64,000 bases of DNA from Lutraria lutraria (Eukaryota; Mollusca; Bivalvia; Venerida; Mactridae). Numbering within the stretch: position 1 is the first letter of the stretch; every line of letters begins with the position of its first letter. Of this stretch, positions 56,998-64,000 are shown piece after piece. The position numbers were made by a program, and so were the translations under genes. The notes under the pieces are model-generated. The model did no database searches. It was given only the letters and a program-made list of their open reading frames with translations, and was not told the DNA's origin. Location of the stretch: NCBI GenBank assembly GCA_964023205.1, contig OZ026842.1, positions 34,921,501-34,985,500 of the forward strand. Direction: 5' to 3'.

Positions 56998-59900
56998 ATG
57001 TCTGATAAAGGCTCAAGAACAGGAACCCCAAAGGGTTCTGTTAAGGGGTCTAAAGCTGGTACTCCAAGAAGCTCTAAAGCTAGTACTCCGAAAGGATCTA
57101 AAAGCAACACACCACTACCTGATGCTACTGCAAATGAAGATGTAGAACAAGAACCACAAGGTTTGTGAAATTTGTCAAATCAGACAGTGGCACATTTGTC
57201 ATGTACTTATCTCAAGATCTATCATCTACCAGTATGACATGACTTGTGTTCTGTTGAAAATTATTCAGTGCAGTAAAAAACTTGATAGTATTATTTTGAT
57301 CAATGAAGACACTTTTTCAGTCTGTATACAGACTCAGATTTTTTGTTGATGTTCGTTTGAAGTTTGATATATTCTTTAAAATCTACCTTCTCATCTACCC
57401 TCAATAAGTTCAAGTAGGTTGAAAGATGACAGTATAATTATGATAGTGAGTTAAACTAAAATTAATTATCTTCTTATACCAGTTTCATTTGTTTCTGAGA
57501 TGGATTCTGAAAATGAAACTAAGTTTAATATGAAGATCAGAAGTATGTTTTTATTGAGGGAAACCAAACTCTTAAACTTGTTTTCTATATTCTTGCAGCA
57601 ATAACTGCAGAGGGCACTGATGTTGTTGAACCTCCGATTGTTACTGATGGCGATGCTGAAGAGGGTGAAACGCCAGAAGAAGAACAAGAAGGGGAGAAAG
57701 AACCTGAAGAATTTAAACCAAATGTGGTAAGTGTAGATAATTAAAGTGGAAAGAAAGAGGGACCAGCAAAAGCTGAATCTTGCTGTAACAGTCTTTTATT
57801 ACCAATTGAATTTTTTTCAGGAAGTGTGGCAATTTGAAAATTGGTTTTATCAAAATGAATCTTTTATTTTCCCTTCTTCATCGCAGGTTGACATGATAAA
57901 AAATAGGGCATCTGTAGCCAACCTAAAAGAAGAAGAATGGACGGAGGCCCATGAAGAAATGATTAAAAAGTTTATTGAAGACCCAACATTCAAACTGATC
58001 ATTGCTTACCATGATCAGTACAAAGGCTTCGTTATTGATCAGATTGTTCCACCCCATCTTGTGGACCAGTTAACTTATTTCATTAAGAAAGAAAATGTGG
58101 ATGAAATTACTGGAGACAATTTCTTAGAGGTAAGTAGAGAATTCAGTAAAATAGAACTGGAGTTTACTGGAAAGAGTACTTCAAGGTTTAATTAAATCTA
58201 GTTAGTGACTTAGCCACTTCTTTGACTTCCAGGACAAGCAAACTAACAGATGAATTAAAGAATTTGACATCTTGTGTCAAACATTTAAGTCACTTGTAAT
58301 GAACTGTAAATCTAAAATGTAGTTATCATAACTGTATTTACAATGGAATTAGTTTTTAACATACTACTACAAGGTAGCGCTTTTAAAATTATACCTAAGG
58401 CCTAAAAATGTTAGTTTCTAGTTACATAAGTAAAACTGATTCTTAATTTGTAAGATTTAGTCTTTTCATAATCTACTGGTACATAAAATCATATGTGCTG
58501 AAATTTTCACATATTTTTTAAGTAAGATAAATGATAAGTCCTATTTATTAATAGTTGATGATATTGCAATGTTATATGCATAATATTTTGCCATGATTTT
58601 ATTAGATATCCTTAAACCATAATGCCTTCAGATAGTATTGTAAACTTGGTCTATAAATGAATTATGCACTGTGTAAATTTTTGCTTTTATCTTTACTTGG
58701 TAGAATGCCAAATAAAAATACCCATATTTGATATGAATTCATGTGATGAGTCACCTTTTTGTTATTCAAAATCTGTGAAGTTTAAAATGCCTTGTCATTC
58801 CTAAGATAAACATTTCAATTTGAATCGGTACTTAAAAAAAATATGTACAGTATTCCAGTGTATCATAATTCCTTAATTAGTATGCTCTGTTGTTGGACTT
58901 TGAGTTCTTGTGGATTTGAGACTCAAGATTAGGCTAGTGTTTCCTTCAGGCCTTTTTAGGATGGCACATACTGTGCAATGCCTCATAAACATGTGCGATG
59001 CTGCCCCTCTCAATTGTACTTAGCGTCATGTGTAAAAAATATGCCCTTTTTGTCAACCTGTGTCTTATTATGCACTTATAAGAAAAAAAACAGCTAGTAT
59101 TCAATTATTAAATACAGCTGCATAATAACTTCAAACATAATCTTGTACAGAATGCTGTGATAGCAAATTACACTATGCAGTGATAAGTAGCATAGCTAAC
59201 TAAATAAGAAACCAGCCAACATGCCCTGCATGGTAAGAACCAAACTCTGAAACTCACTGTGTCCTTTAAGTACAAAAAAATGCCTTGCCTCACTTATGCT
59301 CTGCAGGAAACACTCATAATGATTAGGTATAAGTTTCTATATGATAATCTTAAAGATGTGCGGTCTCAAATACCTGTAGTTGGCAAGTTACTTTATCATT
59401 ATGGTACTTTGTCTGATTGTGTACTATTTACTAAAAGCTTCATTATTAAGTCCACCTTGTAGACAGAAAAGTTGGTTTTATTATTAAAATAGTCTCATAA
59501 ATAAAAAAAATTGCTATAAATTTACATTGATGGGAATATATTTTCTGGTATATTGATTTGTATTAGAATTAGAAAAAAGATCTTTTTAAATTCTGAGTAA
59601 AATTAAAGAAATAATTAAAGAAGCTCTATTTTAAATTCTAGGTATAAAGTTGAAGAAATTAGTCAGATATTAACTGGATCTTTCACCAATCCAAATTTAC
59701 CAGTTCTGATGAGCATGTGAAATATAGGGGAAAAACACTTAATTTTAATTTCTTAATTACAGACAGTACAGTATGGATCATTAAAAGGCATGCATATTGA
59801 AAGTTTGCTTCGTGTCATGATGGGAATTTATGCACCCATCTTCTTCGAGAACACGTCATGGCCAGATAGTATTAAAAATGATTTCTCAGCTCAGTTACAT

Positions 59901-62900
59901 AAGTTCTTAGCTACACTGACAGACACACGATGGAAATTGGAGGGAAAAACAGTTCTGTACATTCCTACTGAGGGAACGAGAATACCAACAGAAGAAGCTG
60001 CAAAGAACAAAGAACTTGTTCAGAGACTGGAAAGTAAGTATTAGATGTCCTTGCCAATATACTGCCTAAAACTCAGGTTAGGCTTAAGAATGTTTCTTTC
60101 TAGTTACATGCTCGTTAGAAATATTAGGTAGAAAGGTCAAGCATTGTTTTGTTTTTTTTGCTGTTGAAAGCATGTGGAAAGGTAAAACAAGCGAGGATGT
60201 GGATTATCCATTCTTCAGGCTAATACAAAGTCTAGGGACACAGGAAAAATTGAGGTAGGTCTGGTAACCAGAAACCTTAGATGTCAAATGCATTCCAGTT
60301 ATTGTGCTTCCATTCCAGAAACTCATGTTACATGTGTACTTCATCAGCATCTAAATAATAGTTTTGCGTGGAATTCTATATCTCAGGAACTACTCTTGAT
60401 ATTTGCTACTAAACTTTATTTATGTGTTGCTCATGATAAAATTAAATACTTGGATTGATTGCTTCACTCTTGTCCCCAATTTTCACTTTTCCTCATGGTT
60501 TCCTTGTATGCTAGTTGAACATTGAAATTTTCAAACTTATATCTCTTTGGCATAATGATTTAAATAAAAGCTCTTCACATATTTGAAAAAAAATATTATT
60601 GAATTATTCAGCTGCCATGATCCACTGGGCGAGACAAATCAAAGAGGTATTAAATACCCAGGATGCTTTTGAAATGGCCGAGTCCTCAGGACCACTTGAC
60701 GAAATCGAATTCTGGAAAAATCGCTGCCAGGACTTGTCTGGTATTAGCTCACAGCTTGACAAACAGGGAGTCAAGAAAATTGAACACATTCTCGAGACAG
60801 CCAAGTCATCATATGTTGGACCTTTCCGTAAACTTTCAAGTCAAATAAAGGTTTGTAAAGTGTTAAAATTTGAATCTTATGTTTTTGTTTTAAATTGACT
60901 GTAATTCTAAAAGGATTTAGTCACATATGGTTTTGTAATGATTTCAACTCCTATCTATTACTCTAGTCAATGCAGTGCACAATCCCCTGCAACAACCACT
61001 AATTGGGAAGGATAAAAATGCCTGTTGTAAGGAGGACAGGCGGCTGATGTTGAGAGAGTGAAAATAAAGGAAAGCATCAATTTGCATTGCTAGTATACTG
61101 GCTGCAACAGGGAGGTGGCTGTATACACTTATTACTTATGATTATTTATTTCTCACATACAGGAAGGCTCAAGACAAGCTGAGAGCAATTTGAAGTTTTT
61201 GATGGTGTTAAAAGACCCATGCTATGAACTTGCTGATGGAAAGCCATCTAAAATACCTGCCATGATTCCTAAAATCCTCAACTTAATCAGAATGATCTGG
61301 GTGAACTCTGAATTCTACAAGACAAGAGAAAGACTGACCGGTATTCTGAAAAAGGTAGATTTCATTAAAAATGATTCGGAAAATAAATGAAATAACTTGT
61401 TCAGGTTTTAGGCTGTTGTCAATAATAGTTTAGTTGCATGCCAATGGATTGATAATCTATCAAGCTATCCTAGATTTTGGACCAGTTCTTATCTTTCTTC
61501 TGCAAGTAACTGCTGACTCTCCTCTTGATTACCGGTAGAGGATGAAAGGTCTTCAATTAAATTATTGTAGTACACATGCCCAACTCAGGGCTAGATCTCA
61601 TTAATGTGAGGTCCTTTGCCCAAACACCTTACCTGGTGATCTAAGTGGGCAGGCTGAAAAGACTGATATTTAGGATTTAATTGTTTGAAGAATACATGTA
61701 AACAGCAAACTTGTCATACCTAAGGGATGTTATTGTGTATTGTAGTATGAGGATCAAGTCAGACAGTTTCATAATTTCATAAATGACATAAATATGATAC
61801 ATAAGGTCTGTGTACAGATAGTTCACATAAAGTGATATGGAGTGATGAATGTACATTGTGTTTGTCTTTTCATACTGCATTTTGATGTATTTCCAGCCAC
61901 ATTTCCAGCTATGCTTGTTAACTAATTATCTATATTTTTTAGTTGAGTAACGAGATCATAAGACGTTGCTGTAGTGAGATCAACTTAGACAAGATTTTTG
62001 ATGGACATGTCCAGAGTGGTATAAAATCTCTCAATGAATGTATTGATTGTTGTGAACAGTGGAAAGAAATCTACAACAAGGTAAAGATTGATCATACATC
62101 TTGACATGCTCTGAAATTTTGCTGTGCTGTTTCTGATTATATTTTGGTATATAGCAGTATGTTGTTAAACAAATATATCTGTACCATATTGAGAGGGTTT
62201 GTTTTGGTTGTATCAGCACATTTCATTTTACATAAATTTCATGCAAAAAAAACATCAAATTATAAGATTTGTCCAAAAAGGAATGTTAACATGTTATACT
62301 GATTATTAGTTAATTTCTGTGTTTATTTAACCTGTATGCTGCGAGGAATCATTTAGAAAATATTCAAATAAACAAGATTTTAACAAACTGTCAAAAAAAT
62401 ATAAATGAAGTCTGTTTCTTACATATTACTGGGTAAGATCATAATACATTTATCGTATAGTGAGTGAAAAACATGCTTTCTTGTGAAGAGGTTAAGTGTA
62501 TTGTACTGTATAGCATATCTCCAGTCCCGTACTGCTATACAAATTGATTCAGAAGTGGCCTGGCAATACACAGCCCTAGATTTTGCAGCTCAAATCTTAG
62601 TTATATATTTTCAGTATTCTAAGGCTAAAGCTCAACTGTACATGTGAAGTATCTTTATAGAAGATTTCAGACTAAAAAAATAATGGTAATGACATTTTTC
62701 CATTTCAGACAGCTAAACTTCACCACAAATTCTCACCAGTAGGATGGGTACTGGATAAAAGTAGCATATTTGCTCAAATTGACGCCTTTGTACAAAGATG
62801 TAAAGATTTGATTGAGGTAAGTGCGGTCTGTTTTGATATGAAGTTAACATTTTAAGCACTTTTAAAAGGTTCTTCAAGATTCTAAATTTTCAAGAATTAA

Positions 62901-64000
62901 GATATTTTGCTATAAAAAGACTATTGTGTTTAAGTTATTCATGCATACTGAATAGACTATCCACTATACAGTGCAACTGCTCCTAAGTAGCACCTTTGGG
63001 AGTAGCAAAATTACATTGTTGTTGAGAGGTTGTTGCTCTAGAGAGGTTAAATTAATAGTTGAATTGTGCAGTGGGAAAGAATCATACTGTTGTTAGAGGG
63101 AAGTTGTTGCTCAAGAGAGGACAACTCTGGAGAGGTTGTACTATATTGTGACTGTATTTTCATTGTTCCTTGAAATAAGGTTTTGATAATTTTAATACAG
63201 AAAAAAAAATTATGATTCATCTCTGAATGAAGGCTTGTGATTGGTAATTTTTTGCAGAAATTAGCTCTAAAAGCAAAAAATTACTACTTTATAATTTGTT
63301 GAATATTTTTCTTGTTTGATTGAATCTATTGATAGACTAATATAGGAAAAAGGAATGGTCAATATGAAATAATTTTTTTATTCAATTACAGGTGTGTCAG
63401 GCCCAGATTCATTTCGCTCGTCGCCAAGAAGGAGATAAAACGGAAATGCCACATTTTGCGGGACAAAAGGGGCCTGAAATTGTTAGGGGCTTGACTGAGA
63501 TTGAGAACACGTTTGAAAAAAATCTCTCTTTATTGAGAGGCGTGAAGAAAACAATTCTAGATGTAAAAGCTACATCTTGGCATGATGATTATAACAGGTA
63601 AGATATTTTCTGTTGTTTTGAGTGAGGCATGTTTCTTGGATTGTCTGTTAATACAGAGGTCAGTGGTTTATAGCCGTCTTTTGGTAAGGTATTTTCCGCA
63701 TATTTGCAATACCTTTTATATTAAATCTTATTTTTTTTTGGTCAATCTGAAATTCATTTTAACATAGAACATAGGGGACTGGTTAGTATTGGTTTCAAAC
63801 AGCAGAACTTTGTTAAAGTTAGCTGACTGCTGTTCATATTTAAAATCTTTTGATAGATTGCCTAAGAACACTGTATATACAAACACCGTTTTATGTTAGA
63901 GGCATTGTTTAATTGACTATCATGTCTTTAATCAATGGAACATTCCTTTATTCATAGATTCCGTGCTGGCATAAAAGATTTAGAAGTGATGATGCAGAAT
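56998..64000 (+). CDS. DNAH2: Dynein axonemal heavy chain 2, N-terminal exons (partial)
   Basis: Ten exons splice in consistent phase to about 577 residues: 56998-57160, 57599-57726, 57887-58129, 59763-60033, 60612-60850, 61163-61354, 61943-62080, 62709-62816, 63392-63597 and 63958-64000 (continues). All introns are GT-AG; exons 1 and 5 use the weaker donor gtttgt. Exon 1 is a basic Ser/Thr/Gly/Pro-rich leader and exon 2 is acidic. From exon 3 the sequence follows DNAH2 closely: PHLVDQLTYFIKKENV, LHKFLATLTDTRWKLEGKTV, LDEIEFWKNRCQDLSGIS and TSWHDDYNRFRAGIKDLEVM. This is the tail (DHC_N1) region that binds intermediate chains and other heavy chains of inner arm f (I1). The AAA motor lies beyond the window. 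The assignment rests on remembered DNAH2 family features. Confidence 0.93.
60078..60280. mobile_element. MITE family 3 copy in a DNAH2 intron
   Basis: The ends ttaggcttaagaatgtttct and ctggtaaccagaaaccttag mirror each other and match the termini of 12814-13030. It lies wholly within the intron between exons 4 and 5. Confidence 0.55.
62967..63144. mobile_element. MITE family 2 copy in a DNAH2 intron
   Basis: It begins tacagtgcaactgctcc, ends ggagaggttgtactata, and shares tttgggagtagcaaaatta and gtgcagtgggaaa with 1101-1279. It lies between exons 8 and 9. Confidence 0.7.

Noticed and set aside
1..64000. CRISPR arrays, operons, ribosome binding sites
   Set aside because: The DNA is eukaryotic; the tandem repeats present lack the regular repeat-unique spacer layout of CRISPR.

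Overview
The window reads as AT-rich nuclear DNA of a marine bivalve, probably a heterodont (venerid-type) clam. The grounds are: split eukaryotic genes with GT-AG introns; clustered Cys-loop receptor and C1q-domain paralogues, both families hugely expanded in bivalves; a degenerate 145-bp tandem repeat of a kind I know from clam genomes; and a dense load of MITEs, fold-back elements, tRNA-derived SINEs and broken LINEs. I see nothing prokaryotic, no operon and no CRISPR array. Species assignment is inference.

Layout. 1-14.5 kb holds no recognisable coding exon. It is a mosaic of short TIR elements (two TA-flanked MITE families, a 418-bp palindromic element, a 78-bp hairpin family, a fold-back with a 9-bp target duplication), two tRNA-derived SINEs and a five-unit tandem repeat. 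A YY1-type motif with a downstream splice donor near 14.55 kb could be a non-coding first exon of a minus-strand gene running off the left edge (weak). 14.5-20 kb is more repeat-rich DNA with a hammerhead-like motif near 18.28 kb.

20-47 kb is the most structured part: a tandem array of intronless Cys-loop ligand-gated channel paralogues, all on the minus strand. A (21.2-22.1 kb) is truncated and frameshifted. B (28.95-30.25 kb) is intact at 430 aa. C (32.4-33.2 kb) is wrecked by a deletion, a stop and a transposon at its start. D (40.2-40.5 kb) is a fragment. E (42.05-43.19 kb) is open but frameshifted just before M4. Non-coding DNA upstream and downstream of the receptors was copied with them. 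In the C and E units a C1q-domain gene lies head-to-head with the receptor: a pseudogene at 38.0 kb and an intact two-exon gene at 45.4-46.35 kb. Between paralogues sit a 5'-truncated LINE (24.7-26.6 kb), a palindromic Tc1-like element (36.05-37.62 kb), and in the E unit what looks like a gap-repair scar of the same Tc1 element.

47.2-54 kb is a transposon graveyard: a 105-bp satellite, an acidic transposon-type ORF with a zinc-finger-like N terminus, LINE RT and ORF1 remnants, and a 1,962-bp Mutator-like element with 76-bp TIRs built from a 12-bp motif, inserted in the LINE ORF1 with a 9-bp target duplication. 54-54.5 kb carries a tRNA-like gene and a second copy of the long-arm SINE.

55.8-64 kb is the 5' part of DNAH2, encoding the axonemal inner-arm dynein heavy chain 2. 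Ten coding exons, all with consistent phases, encode about 577 residues of the N-terminal tail before the window ends.
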